The translations under genes were made by a program, and so were the position numbers. DNA of 63,430 bases from Rhodovarius lipocyclicus (GTDB taxonomy: Bacteria; Pseudomonadota; Alphaproteobacteria; Acetobacterales; Acetobacteraceae), in contig NZ_JAAABL010000019.1 of assembly GCF_009900765.1 (NCBI RefSeq), positions 1 to 63,430 of the forward strand, in the 5' to 3' direction. Numbering within the stretch: the first letter of the stretch is position 1; each line of letters begins with the position of its first letter. Below are positions 43,180 through 54,285 of this stretch, piece after piece. The notes beneath the pieces are model-generated. The model had not been told where the DNA came from. It ran no database searches and was given only the letters and a program-made list of their open reading frames with translations.

Positions 43180-44250
43180 ATGCAGCACGCACCATCATCC
43201 CCGTCGGCATCCCCGGCGGCGATCACCCTGGCCGGGCTCACCAAGCGGTATGCCTCCGGCGGCACGCTGGCGCTCGATGATGTCTCGCTCTCGGTCCAGC
43301 CGGGCGAGATCTTCGGCATTGTCGGGCGCTCCGGCGCCGGCAAATCCACGCTGATCCGCTGTGTGAACCTGCTGGAACGCCCCGATGCCGGCCAGGTGCG
43401 GGTGCTGGGCCATGACATGCTGGCGCTGGACGATGCCGGGCTGCGCGCCGCGCGCCGGGGCATCGGCATGGTGTTCCAGCACTTCAACCTGCACAGCAGG
43501 CGCACGGTGGCCGAGAACATCGCCTTCCCGCTGGAAATCGCCGGCCTGCCCGCCGCCGAGCGCCGGGCCCGCGTGGCCGAGATCCTGCCGCTGGTGGGGC
43601 TGGAGGCGCGCGCGAAGGCCTATCCGGCCCAGCTTTCGGGCGGGCAGAAGCAGCGGGTGGGCATTGCCCGCGCGCTGGCCTCCCGCCCGCGCCTGCTGCT
43701 GTGCGACGAGGCGACCAGCGCGCTGGACCCCGAGACGACCGAGGAAATCCTGGCCCTGATCCGCGACCTGCGCGCGCGGCTGGACCTGACCGTGCTGCTG
43801 ATCACGCATGAGATGGCCGTGGTGAAGGCCATCTGCGACCGGGTGGCGGTGATGGAGGCGGGGCGCGTGATCGAGCAGGGCCGCGTCTTCGACGTGTTCA
43901 CCCAGCCCAGCCAGCCCACCACCCGCCGCTTCGTGTCCGAGGTGATCGGCCATGGCGTGCCGGAGGGCACCATCGCCCGCCTGCCGGAGCCCGGCCCTGG
44001 CGAGACCCGCTACCTGGCCCATGTGCTGTTCGCCGGCCCCAACAGCACCCGCGCCGTGATCAGCCAGGCCAGCCGGGAGTTCGGCGTGGATTTCAACATC
44101 GTCTCCGGCCGCATCGACGAGATCTCGGGCGAGCCCTTCGGCGTGATGGCGCTGGCCGCCTATGGCGAGCCCGCCAAGGTCACGGCCGCCCTGCTGTGGA
44201 TGCAGCAGCTGGGGCTTGCGGTCACCCCCATCGAGGAGGACGCGGCATGA
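43180..44250 (+). CDS. metN: Methionine ABC transporter ATP-binding protein
   Basis: The ATPase subunit (356 aa from this start). Walker A is GRSGAGKST, signature LSGGQKQRVGIARAL, Walker B LLLCDEATSALDPET and H-loop ITHEM. The C-terminal regulatory NIL/ACT-like domain follows (YLAHVLFAGPNSTRAVISQASREFG), which marks MetN rather than another importer. Start choice is uncertain: ATG 43180 gives a normal N-terminus but lacks a clear ribosome site, while ATG 43117 overlaps the preceding stop. It overlaps metI by four bases. Confidence 0.94.
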   Translation: MQHAPSSPSASPAAITLAGLTKRYASGGTLALDDVSLSVQPGEIFGIVGRSGAGKSTLIRCVNLLERPDAGQVRVLGHDMLALDDAGLRAARRGIGMVFQHFNLHSRRTVAENIAFPLEIAGLPAAERRARVAEILPLVGLEARAKAYPAQLSGGQKQRVGIARALASRPRLLLCDEATSALDPETTEEILALIRDLRARLDLTVLLITHEMAVVKAICDRVAVMEAGRVIEQGRVFDVFTQPSQPTTRRFVSEVIGHGVPEGTIARLPEPGPGETRYLAHVLFAGPNSTRAVISQASREFGVDFNIVSGRIDEISGEPFGVMALAAYGEPAKVTAALLWMQQLGLAVTPIEEDAA

Positions 44251-44909
44251 GCTGGCTGACCCCCACCATGCAGGAACTGCTGCTGGAAGCCTTCTGGGAA
44301 ACGCTGATCATGGTCGGCGCCTCCACCGTGATCTCGGTGGCCATCGGCCTGCCGCTGGCGCTGCTGCTGTATGTGACGGCACCCGGCGGGCTCAGCCCCA
44401 ATGGCTGGATCAACCGGCCCGTCGGGCTGCTGGTGAACGCGCTGCGCTCCACCCCCTTCATCATCCTGATGGTGGCGATCATCCCCTTCACGCGGCTGGT
44501 GGCGGGCACTTCCATCGGCACCACCGCGGCCATCGTGCCGCTGGCGCTGGCGGCCACCGCCTTCCTGGCGCGGCTGTTCGAGAACGCGCTGCGCGAGGTG
44601 GAGCCCGGCGTCATCGAGGCCGCGCGCGCCATGGGCGCCACCCGCCTGCAGATCGTGACCAAGGTGCTGGTGCCGGAGGCCCTGCCGGGCCTGATCGCGG
44701 CCACCACCGTCGCCGTCGTCTCGCTGATGAGCTTTTCCGCCATGGCAGGGGCGATCGGCGGCGGCGGCCTCGGGGATCTGGGCATCCGCTTCGGCTACCA
44801 GCGCTTCATGCCGGAGGTGATGGCCACCGTCGTCATCCTGCTGATCTTGCTGGTGCAGGGGCTGCAATCCTTCGGCGACTGGCTCGTCCGGCGCCTGAGC
44901 CATCGATAA
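44247..44909 (+). CDS. metI: Methionine ABC transporter permease
   Basis: A 220-residue inner-membrane permease with five hydrophobic segments, the EAA loop VEPGVIEAARAMGATRLQIVTKVLVPEALPGL and the MetI motif SFSAMAGAIGGGGLGDLGIRFGYQRF. The ATG at 44247 overlaps the metN stop (ATGA). It functions with MetN and one of the two MetQ proteins downstream. Confidence 0.96.
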   Translation: MSWLTPTMQELLLEAFWETLIMVGASTVISVAIGLPLALLLYVTAPGGLSPNGWINRPVGLLVNALRSTPFIILMVAIIPFTRLVAGTSIGTTAAIVPLALAATAFLARLFENALREVEPGVIEAARAMGATRLQIVTKVLVPEALPGLIAATTVAVVSLMSFSAMAGAIGGGGLGDLGIRFGYQRFMPEVMATVVILLILLVQGLQSFGDWLVRRLSHR

Positions 44910-44931
44910 GAACACACGGCAGAACAACGAC

Positions 44932-45738
44932 ATGACCAACACCCGCCGCGGCCTGCTGGCCGCCACCATCCTCGCCCCCGCCATCGCGCGCGCCCAAGGG
45001 GCCGAGATCGGCACCGCCGCCCGCCCCATCCGCGTCGGCGCCACCGCCGGCCCGCATTCCCAGGTGATGGAGAAGGTGCGTGAGATCGCGGCGCGCGACG
45101 GGCTGGCCATCCGCATCACGGAATTCCGCGACTACATCCAGCCCAACGCCGCCCTGGCCGCCGGGGACCTGGATGCCAACAGCTATCAGCACCAGCCCTT
45201 CCTGGACCAGCAGGTGCGCGACCGCCGCCTGCCCATCGTGGCCGTGGGCAAGACGCTGATCTTCCCGATGGGCCTGTATTCCCGCCGCCACCGCAGCCTG
45301 GCCGATGTGCCGGCGGGCGGGCGCATCGCCATCCCGAACGACCCCACCAATGGCGGGCGCGCCCTGGTGCTGCTGGCCGCCAATGGCGCCTTCACCCTGC
45401 GCCCCGGCGCCGACCACACCGCCACCGTCGCCGATATCGTGGCCAACCCCCGCCGCCTGCGCATCGTGGAACTGGAAGCCGCCCAGCTGCCCCGCGCGCT
45501 GGATGAGGTGGAGGCCGCGACCATCAACACCAATTTCGCCATTCCCGCCGGGCTGAACCCGGTGCGGGACGCGATCGCGCTGGAAAGCTCCGACAGCCCC
45601 TATGCGAACCTGATCGCGGTGCACCGGGACAACCAGAACGCCCCCTGGGTGCGGCGCCTCGTCGCCGCCTATCAGAACCAGGAGATCAAGGATTTCGTGC
45701 AGGCGACCTTCCAGGGCGCCGTGGTCCCCGCTTTCTAA
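44932..45738 (+). CDS. metQ: MetQ/NlpA family substrate-binding protein, copy 1
   Basis: A 268-residue periplasmic binding protein with a twin-arginine-like signal (TRRGLLAATILAPAIARAQG). It lacks the lipobox cysteine usual for MetQ lipoproteins, so it is probably soluble. The family core includes IRVGATAGPHSQVMEKVREIA, QPNAALAAGDLDANSYQHQPFLD and AIPNDPTNGGRALVLLAANG. It follows metI by 22 bp and is a paralogue of the next gene. Confidence 0.94.
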   Translation: MTNTRRGLLAATILAPAIARAQGAEIGTAARPIRVGATAGPHSQVMEKVREIAARDGLAIRITEFRDYIQPNAALAAGDLDANSYQHQPFLDQQVRDRRLPIVAVGKTLIFPMGLYSRRHRSLADVPAGGRIAIPNDPTNGGRALVLLAANGAFTLRPGADHTATVADIVANPRRLRIVELEAAQLPRALDEVEAATINTNFAIPAGLNPVRDAIALESSDSPYANLIAVHRDNQNAPWVRRLVAAYQNQEIKDFVQATFQGAVVPAF

Positions 45739-45750
45739 AGGAACAAAGCC

Positions 45751-46551
45751 ATGCTGCGCCGTTCGCTTCTGACCCTGCCGGCCCTCGCTGCCGCCCCCGC
45801 CTGGGCCCAGGGCGCCGAACTCGGCACCGCCGCCCGCCCCTTGCGGGTGGGCGTGACCCAGGGCGTGCACGCCCAGACCTTCGAAAAGGTGCGTGACGTC
45901 CTCGCCCGCGGTGGCTTCATCACCCGCGCGGTGGAATTCGGCGATTTCATCCAGCCCAACGCCGCCCTGCAGGCCGGCGACCTGGACGCCAACGCCTATC
46001 AGCACCTGCCCTTCCTGGAGGCGCAGAAGGCCCAGCGCGGCTATGACTTCGTGCCCGTGGGCCGCACGGTGCTGACGCTGATGGGCGTGTTCTCCCGCAA
46101 GCACCGGGACCTGGCGGCGCTGCCGAACGGCGCGCGGGTGGCCATCCCGAACGACCCCACCAATGGCGGCCGCGCGCTGCTGCTGCTGGCCCAGGCCGGG
46201 GTGTTCCGCCTGCGCCCCGGCGCCGACCACCGCGCCACCATCGCCGACATCGCGGAAAACCCGAAGCGCATCCGCATCGTGGAGCTGGAAGCCGCCACCA
46301 TCGTGCGCGCGCTGGATGACGTGGACGCCGGCGCCATCACCGGCAACTACGCCGTGCCCGCCGGGCTGAACCCGCTGCGCGACGCGCTGGCGCGGGAGAA
46401 TGAGCAGAGCGTCTACACCTGCCTGGTCGTGGTCCGGCGCGCGAATGAGAACGCGCCCTGGGCGCAGCGGCTGGCCGCGGGCTATCGCGACCCGGAGGTG
46501 AAGGCCTGGGTGGAAACCACCTTCGGCGGCGCGGTTATTTCCGGCGGCTGA
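45751..46551 (+). CDS. metQ: MetQ/NlpA family substrate-binding protein, copy 2
   Basis: A 266-residue paralogue of the preceding gene, 12 bp downstream, with a Sec signal (MLRRSLLTLPALAAAPAWAQ) and no lipobox. Shared blocks are DFIQPNAALQAGDLDANAYQHLPFL, AIPNDPTNGGRALLLLAQAG and ITGNYAVPAGLNPLRDAL. The differences between the two, mainly in the first 60 and middle residues, suggest distinct ligands (for example D- and L-methionine or derivatives) feeding one MetNI channel. This is inference. Confidence 0.94.
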   Translation: MLRRSLLTLPALAAAPAWAQGAELGTAARPLRVGVTQGVHAQTFEKVRDVLARGGFITRAVEFGDFIQPNAALQAGDLDANAYQHLPFLEAQKAQRGYDFVPVGRTVLTLMGVFSRKHRDLAALPNGARVAIPNDPTNGGRALLLLAQAGVFRLRPGADHRATIADIAENPKRIRIVELEAATIVRALDDVDAGAITGNYAVPAGLNPLRDALARENEQSVYTCLVVVRRANENAPWAQRLAAGYRDPEVKAWVETTFGGAVISGG

Positions 46552-46745
46552 ATGTGGTTCAGGGAGGGGCTCCGCCCCTCCACCCCGCCGGGGGAAAGGA
46601 ATTTCCCCCGGAGCCCCCATTCTTTTCTTTTGAGCAGTTTCAGGGCCCGAAAACACATCGCGGCGCGATGTGTCCAGCAGGGGCCCGGGGAGATCTTATC
46701 TCCCCGGCGGGAGGGTCTGGGAGGACGGCGCCCTCCCAGCCTCGC
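46552..46745. repeat. Composite palindromic intergenic repeat, copy E
   Basis: This begins directly after the second metQ stop. The left arm has GGAGGGGC/GCCCCTCC and a GGGGGAAA/TTTCCCCC hairpin, then CCCCCATT and a T-rich stretch with GCAGTTT. The centre has the hairpin ACACATCGC/GCGATGTGT. The right arm has GGGGAGAT/ATCTCCCC and a CTGGGAGG...CCTCCCAG hairpin. It has the same layout as copy D (36470). Bases 46746-46853 are an AT-richer leader for the small gene at 46854. Confidence 0.75.
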
Positions 46746-46853
46746 CATTCCACGAATTTATTGCGTCATAATCCGCGAATCCCACATCCAAACCCTGGAC
46801 ATCTCCCGACCCACATTCTACATTCCCTGCATACCAAGCAGGGAGTTCCCACA

Positions 46854-47006
46854 ATGCTCACTGGTGATAAGCCCGCCCGCCCCGCCCGCCAGGTGGTGAT
46901 GATGACCCTGGGCGCCCTGCTCGTGGTGGCCTTCGCCGGCGTCCTGCAGGAACGCCAGGCCGTGCAGCATTACGCCAGCCTGGCCATCTCCGCCGTCATG
47001 AACTGA
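46854..47006 (+). CDS. Small single-pass membrane protein, 50 aa
   Basis: A 50-residue peptide (MLTGDKPARPARQVVMMTLG...) with a basic N-terminus, one hydrophobic helix (about residues 14-29) and a short polar end. GGGAG precedes the ATG, a relatively AT-rich promoter region lies upstream, and a terminator-like hairpin follows at 47032. These together support a real gene. No function is recognised. Confidence 0.55.
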   Translation: MLTGDKPARPARQVVMMTLGALLVVAFAGVLQERQAVQHYASLAISAVMN

Positions 47007-47031
47007 GCCGGGCCGCCAGGCCCCCAGCCAT

Positions 47032-47063
47032 CCCGTCGGCCGCACAGGCCGCGCGGGATTTTT
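47032..47063 (+). terminator. Terminator-like hairpin after the 50-aa gene
   Basis: The sequence CCCGTCGGCC-GCACA-GGCCGCGCGGG forms an imperfect stem followed by TTTTT (47059-47063), 25 bp after the small gene stop, in the plus direction. Confidence 0.6.
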
Positions 47064-47084
47064 CATGCCCGCCGCGCGGGCCAC

Positions 47085-47117
47085 AAAAAACCCCGCCGGA
47101 TCGCTCCGGCGGGGTTT
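47085..47117 (-). terminator. Intrinsic terminator of acnA
   Basis: AAACCCCGCCGGA (47088-47100) pairs perfectly with TCCGGCGGGGTTT (47105-47117) around a TCGC loop. Reading the minus strand, the stem is followed by a TTTTTT run, as expected for the aconitase transcript ending at 47144. Confidence 0.85.
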
Positions 47118-47143
47118 CCCGTTTCAGGGGGGTGGAAAGCCGC

Positions 47144-49840
<2,697 letters not shown>

Positions 49841-50078
49841 GGTCGCGGATGCTCCTCCTTGCCTCTCCGCGGGCTTAAAGCACGGGACAGGCTGCGGGTC
49901 CATCAGCAGCCCCGGAGTATTCCCCTTCTGTCAACCGCGAATTGGCCAGATTGGCGCCAATCGGATCAACTTCGCCCCAGCGGGGGCAAGGCTGGGCAGG
50001 GCCCGGGCGGCACGCGGGCTTCGCATCCGCCACCGGACACGGCAAACAGGTCCGGCAACAGTGTCTCGCGGGGTTCGC
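49841..50078. promoter_or_regulatory. Divergent spacer acnA / ccmA
   Basis: A 238-bp spacer carrying both promoters. A perfect palindrome ATTGGCGCCAAT at 49951-49962 is the only conspicuous operator-like site. No small gene is convincing. Confidence 0.4.
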
Positions 50079-50669
50079 GTGCTGGAAACCATCGACCTGG
50101 CCTGCTGGCGTGGAGAGCGCGCGGTCTTCGCGGGCCTCGACCTGCGCGTGCGCCCCGGAGGTGCCACGCTGCTGCTCGGCCAGAACGGCGCGGGCAAATC
50201 CAGCCTGTTGCGGGTGCTGGCCGGGCTGCTGCCCGCCGCCGCCGGCCGCATCACCTGGCAGGGCCAGGACGTGCGCGAGGACCCCGCCGCCCACGCCCGC
50301 CGCCTGCGCTATCTGGGGCACCTCGACGCACTGAAACCCGCCCTGACGGTGCGGGAGAACCTGGCCTTCCACGCCGCGCTGACCGGCGGCGCGGTGGAGC
50401 CCGCCCTGGCGGCGCTCGGCCTGTCGGCCCTGGCGGAGCTGCCGGGGCGTATGCTCTCGGCCGGGCAGCGGCGGCGGCTGGCGCTGGCGCGACTCGCGCT
50501 CGCCCCGGCCGCGATCTGGCTGCTGGACGAACCCACTCTGGGCCTGGATGCCGCCAGCGTGGAGCGCCTGGGCGCCCTGCTGGCGGCCCACCGCGCCCAG
50601 GGCGGCCTCGTCATCGCCGCCACCCACCTGCCCCTGCCCCTGCCCGGCGCCGAGGAATTCCGCCTGTGA
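50079..50669 (+). CDS. ccmA: Heme/cytochrome c maturation ABC ATPase CcmA
   Basis: The ATPase subunit of the CcmAB(CD) system that releases holo-CcmE during cytochrome c maturation. The 196-aa protein has Walker A LLGQNGAGKSSLLRVLAGLL, the CcmA-type YLGHLDALKPALTVRENLAFH segment, signature LSAGQRRRLALARL and Walker B IWLLDEPTLGLD. GTG 50079 is preferred because it matches the family N-terminus and has GGGG five bases upstream; GTG 50061 is an alternative. Its stop overlaps ccmB as GTGA. Confidence 0.93.
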   Translation: MLETIDLACWRGERAVFAGLDLRVRPGGATLLLGQNGAGKSSLLRVLAGLLPAAAGRITWQGQDVREDPAAHARRLRYLGHLDALKPALTVRENLAFHAALTGGAVEPALAALGLSALAELPGRMLSAGQRRRLALARLALAPAAIWLLDEPTLGLDAASVERLGALLAAHRAQGGLVIAATHLPLPLPGAEEFRL

Positions 50670-51325
50670 CCGCCTTTCTCGCCGTGCTGGGGCGCGAGCT
50701 GCGCCTGGCCCTGCGCCACCCGGCCGATGCGCTGGCCGCCGTGCTGTTCTTCCTGCTGGTCTCGGCGCTGTTTCCCTTCGGGGTGGGCCCCGCGCCCGAG
50801 ACCCTGGCGCGCCTGGCCCCGGGGGCCCTGCTGGCCGCCTCCCTCCTCGCCGCCCTGCTGCCGCTGGACCGCCTCTGGGGAGCGGAGGCCGAGGACGGCT
50901 CGCTCGACCTGCTGCTGCTCTCCGGCCTGCACCCGGCGCTGATCGCCCTGGCCAAGGCCACCGGCCACTGGCTGACCACCGGCCTGCCGCTGATCCTGGC
51001 CACGCCACTGGCCGCCGCCATGCTGAACCTGCCCACCGAGGCCTGGGGCGTGGCCATGCTGGCCCTCGGCCTCGCCTCCCTCATCCTGTCGCTGCTGGGC
51101 ACGGCGGGGGCGGCACTGACGCTCGGCGCCCGGCGCGGCGGCGTGCTGCTGCCGCTGCTGGTGCTGCCGCTGGCCATCCCCGCCGTCATCTTCGGCGCGG
51201 CCGCCATCGAAGCCACCACCACCGACAGCTCCGCCCGGCCCATGCTGCTGCTGCTCGGCGCCCTGGCCGCCCTCGCGCTGCCCCTCGCCCCGGTCGCGGC
51301 CGGGGCGGCCTTGCGGGGGGAGTGA
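50666..51325 (+). CDS. ccmB: Heme exporter / cytochrome c maturation permease CcmB
   Basis: A 219-residue inner-membrane protein with six hydrophobic segments. The family start TAFLAVLGRELRLALRHPAD and LDLLLLSGLHP, KATGHWLTTGLPLILATPL and the FGAAAIEA region are present. The GTG start overlaps the ccmA stop. ccmC and the other ccm genes do not follow. The last five codons are part of a 44-bp perfect inverted repeat whose second arm lies 200 bp downstream. Confidence 0.93.
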   Translation: MTAFLAVLGRELRLALRHPADALAAVLFFLLVSALFPFGVGPAPETLARLAPGALLAASLLAALLPLDRLWGAEAEDGSLDLLLLSGLHPALIALAKATGHWLTTGLPLILATPLAAAMLNLPTEAWGVAMLALGLASLILSLLGTAGAALTLGARRGGVLLPLLVLPLAIPAVIFGAAAIEATTTDSSARPMLLLLGALAALALPLAPVAAGAALRGE

Positions 51326-51559
51326 CGCTGGACGGCAGGGCGAACACGAGAGGGCTCTGCCCTCTCGCGCTCTCCCGCCAGGAGCCGAAAGGCCCCTGGA
51401 CCCCAGAAGTTGAAAAGCCGGGGAGGGGACATCGTCCCCTCCCCGGCTTTTCAATAACTCCCGGTTTCCAAAGGCCTCCCGGCCTTTGGTGGGGGGAGCG
51501 CGAGGGGGGCAAAGCCCCTCTCGTGTTCGCCCTGCCGTCCAGCGTCACTCCCCCCGCAA
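51311..51559. repeat. 249-bp near-palindrome, composite intergenic repeat copy C
   Basis: Outer arms 51311-51354 and 51516-51559 are a perfect 44-bp inverted repeat; the left arm includes the ccmB stop. Inside, each arm has its own hairpin: the left arm has GAGAGGG/CCCTCTC and the GAAA-tetraloop hairpin near 51378-51399; the right arm has CCAAAGGC/GCCTTTGG. The centre is a 21-bp perfect stem (51410-51430 with 51434-51454) and a 3-base loop. It fills the gap between the converging ends of ccmB and the secreted-protein gene. Confidence 0.9.
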
Positions 51560-51563
51560 CAGG

Positions 51564-51956
51564 CTACCGGCAGGTGATCTGCGTGGCGTCGCGCAGGTCG
51601 ATGAATTGCAGGGCACCGGTGCCCGAGGGGTTGTTGAACGTGTCCACGCCCAGGCGGATGCGCTCGGAGGCATAGGCGTTCAGGGTCTTAGCGGCGTTGA
51701 TCGGGCGCTGCTGGGCCTGGGTGGCGTTGAAGGTCAGGGTGTAGTTCACCCGGGCATTGGTCGTGTTCCGCAGCTGCAGGAAGTAGCTGACAGTGGAGGA
51801 GCCGCCATTGCTGCTGACCGTGTTGTAGAAGCTGTCGGCGATCAGCCGGCCATTGCAGTAGGACACGGACTGCGCCTGGGCGGGCTGGGGGGCGGCGAAG
51901 GCCGCGGCGGTGGCGATAGCGGCGATCGCGGCGGCGTTGCGCATCTGGGTGATCAT
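51564..51956 (-). CDS. Small secreted protein of unknown function
   Basis: A 130-residue protein with a Sec signal peptide (MITQMRNAAAIAAIATAAAF, cleavage near AQAQ). The mature part of about 100 residues has two cysteines, near each end (SYCNGR, QITCR), which may form a disulfide. The mature sequence is rich in Thr, Asn and Ala with beta-strand character (TVSYFLQLRNTTNARVNYTL). AAGGA precedes ATG 51956. No family is recognised. Its stop lies five bases from the palindrome arm ending at 51559. Confidence 0.7.
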   Translation of the reverse strand: MITQMRNAAAIAAIATAAAFAAPQPAQAQSVSYCNGRLIADSFYNTVSSNGGSSTVSYFLQLRNTTNARVNYTLTFNATQAQQRPINAAKTLNAYASERIRLGVDTFNNPSGTGALQFIDLRDATQITCR

Positions 51957-52075
51957 CGTGCTGTTCCTTGGTCCGTTCCGGCGGGCCCTATGGCCCGTCG
52001 TGATGGAAGGAACATACACGGGAAGTTGTATTCGATAATTACGATCAAAACTCTCGTTCTTATAGATACGTCCTA

Positions 52076-53047
52076 TCAGGCGGCATGCCGCCGCAGCACC
52101 GCCCGCACCTGGTCCTCGCCCAGTGCCAGCAGGGCGGGGTTGGCGCGCAGGCCCCGGCCCGCGAACACCTCCAGCATGCGCAGGGCGGCCTCGGCCATGG
52201 GCACCTTCACCCGGCCGGCCACGCCGAGCGTGACGAGGAAGGAGAGGGCCAGCCCGCCCTGCCCCAGCGCGCGCTCGGGCTCCATGGGCGGCAGACCGCC
52301 GATCTCGTCGAAATAGAGCGCGGCATCCGGCAGGCCGAGGCCGAAGCGGGCGGCCAGCGCGTCGCGCTCACGCGCGAATTCGCGCAGCAGGCGCCGGGCG
52401 GCCTCGGGGTTGCCGGCGGGGGCCAGCAGCTGGGCGGCGTCACCCAGCCCCGACATATCGGCCAGGGAGGCGGCGAGCATGCCCTCCATCTGCCGCACGC
52501 GGATGCCGAACAGGGCCTCGGCCAGGGCGGCCAGGCGAGGCCCTTCGGCCTCCGCGCCCAGCCACAGGCGGCTGCGCAGCGCGCCGAGCCACAGCCGCCC
52601 ATCGGGCAGGCGGCGGGCCGCGACGGGGGGCGCCACCAGCCCGCCCACGGCGGCCGACACCCCGCGCGGCTTCAGCAGCCGCGCCAGCAGCAGCGGGCTG
52701 AGCGAGGCGGCGGGCGCCACCAGCACGCCGGGCGCGCCGGTCATCACGCGGGCCAGCCGTTCCAGCAGGGTGGTCTGGGCCTGGCCGGGCACGGCCACGA
52801 ACACCGCGTCCACCCCTTCCAGCGCGCGGCCCAGATCGGCCGAGACCCGCACCGGGAAGCTGCCGGCGAGCAGCCCGGCCACGGTCACGCCCGCGCCCAG
52901 GTTGCGGGTGCCGCCGCCGCGCGGGGAGTAGAGTGTCACGGCATGGCCGCGGCTGGCGGCCAGCGCGGCGCTGGCCGTGCCGAGCGGCCCGGCCCCCAGA
53001 ACGGCCAACCGCAAAGGCGGGCCACCGGCACCCATTGTCTCGGCCAT
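52076..53047 (-). CDS. NAD(P)-binding opine/octopine dehydrogenase-like protein
   Basis: A 323-residue protein. The N-terminal Rossmann motif VLGAGPLGTASAALAASRGH (G18xG20xxG23) is followed by VDAVFVAVPGQAQTTLLERLA. A helical C-terminal domain contains the YFDEIGGLPPMEPERA segment, as in the NAD/NADP octopine/nopaline dehydrogenase family. The substrate is unknown; 6-phosphogluconate or ketopantoate reductase relatives are less likely. GGAG lies eight bases before the ATG. Confidence 0.75.
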   Translation of the reverse strand: MAETMGAGGPPLRLAVLGAGPLGTASAALAASRGHAVTLYSPRGGGTRNLGAGVTVAGLLAGSFPVRVSADLGRALEGVDAVFVAVPGQAQTTLLERLARVMTGAPGVLVAPAASLSPLLLARLLKPRGVSAAVGGLVAPPVAARRLPDGRLWLGALRSRLWLGAEAEGPRLAALAEALFGIRVRQMEGMLAASLADMSGLGDAAQLLAPAGNPEAARRLLREFARERDALAARFGLGLPDAALYFDEIGGLPPMEPERALGQGGLALSFLVTLGVAGRVKVPMAEAALRMLEVFAGRGLRANPALLALGEDQVRAVLRRHAA

Positions 53048-53141
53048 GCAGCCACTCCGTCACACATGCTTCAAAGGGCTGTCATTGCGGCGTCTTCAAC
53101 CACGCGCTACCGCAACCCATCTCAGCGTCAGATAGCACCCC

Positions 53142-54071
53142 ATGACGATTCAGGCACGCGCCACCACCACCCATGATACCAAGCCGCCGCGCCGCAAGGG
53201 CAGGAATGCCCCGCCGCGCCCCAGGCAGCGCTTGCCCGGCAGCCGCTGGGGCGCCGTGATGGAGGACCGCCCCCTGGGCGGGCGCGGGCGCGCGGTGCGG
53301 CGCCTGGCCTCCGTGGTGCTCTGGACGCTGCTGTGCATCCCGGTGCAGGCGGTGCTGCTGCCCCTTCCCGGCCGGGCCAAGGCGCGCTTCCCCAAGGTGT
53401 ACTGGCGGGGCATGTGCTGGCTGATCGGGCTGCGGCTGCAGCTGGTGGGCAAGTCCGCCGGGCCCTCGGGCACGCTGTATGTCTCCAACCATTCCTCCTG
53501 GCTGGATATCCTGGTGCTGGGCGGGCTGCTGGAAACGCGCTTCGTCTCCAAGGCGGATGTCGCGAGTTGGCCCGGCATCGGGCTGGTGGCGAAGCTGGGG
53601 CGCTCCCTGTTCGTCAGCCGCAGCCGCACCGGCACCGGCCGCGAGAGCAACGAAATCGCCACCAGCCTGAAGGCCGGCGACAGCGTGATGCTGTTCCCCG
53701 AGGGCACGACGAGCGACGGCACGCGGGTGCTGCCCTTCCGGTCCTCCTTCCTGTCGGTCGCCGGCGACGCGCGGCAGGTGCAGCCGACGACGGTGGTGTA
53801 CGATCGCATGGGCGGGCTGCCGGCCTGCCGGCGGGACCGCCCGGTCTTCGCCTGGTATGGCGACATGGAAACGCTCAGCCATGCCTGGTTCCTGCTGCGC
53901 CACACCGGCACGCGGGCGACGGTGGTGCTGCATGAGCCCTTCACGCCGGACAGCCTGCCGAACCGGAAGGTCATGGCCTCCGAGATCGGGCGGATCGTGT
54001 CGATCAGCGCCGCGCAACTGCGGCAGAACCGGCCGGTGGAGCCACTGGCGGCGCCGGCGCGGCGGGGGTAG
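53142..54071 (+). CDS. plsC: 1-acyl-sn-glycerol-3-phosphate acyltransferase (PlsC family)
   Basis: A membrane-associated acyltransferase of 309 aa making phosphatidate or remodelling lipids. The catalytic H117-x4-D122 motif (SNHSSWLD) and the FPEGTTSDGTRVLPF motif near 185-198 are intact, with one hydrophobic segment near 55-75. The first 40 residues are basic and proline-rich, which is unusual. ATG 53259 (MEDRPLGGRG) is a possible later start. No ribosome binding site is clear before 53142. Confidence 0.88.
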   Translation: MTIQARATTTHDTKPPRRKGRNAPPRPRQRLPGSRWGAVMEDRPLGGRGRAVRRLASVVLWTLLCIPVQAVLLPLPGRAKARFPKVYWRGMCWLIGLRLQLVGKSAGPSGTLYVSNHSSWLDILVLGGLLETRFVSKADVASWPGIGLVAKLGRSLFVSRSRTGTGRESNEIATSLKAGDSVMLFPEGTTSDGTRVLPFRSSFLSVAGDARQVQPTTVVYDRMGGLPACRRDRPVFAWYGDMETLSHAWFLLRHTGTRATVVLHEPFTPDSLPNRKVMASEIGRIVSISAAQLRQNRPVEPLAAPARRG

Positions 54072-54285
54072 GCCGCAAGGCCAGCCGCGCCCTGGGGGCC
54101 AAACGCCTAAAACCTGCCCTGTCACCCACGCGACACTTGACCAACGCGGCCCGGTTTTGAAACGCTTCGCACTGCAATGACGCGCAAAACCACTCCCAGG
54201 AGGATTCTCTCCGCTTGACCCACGCCCCTCGCCCTCGCATGTGCAGGGCCGCCGCGCTGTTGCGGTGGAGTGGGTATATGTGGCG

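Noticed and set aside
43117-43180. SAM riboswitch in front of metN
   Set aside because: No SAM-II or SAH-type conserved core could be found in the short spacer or the preceding 300 bases.
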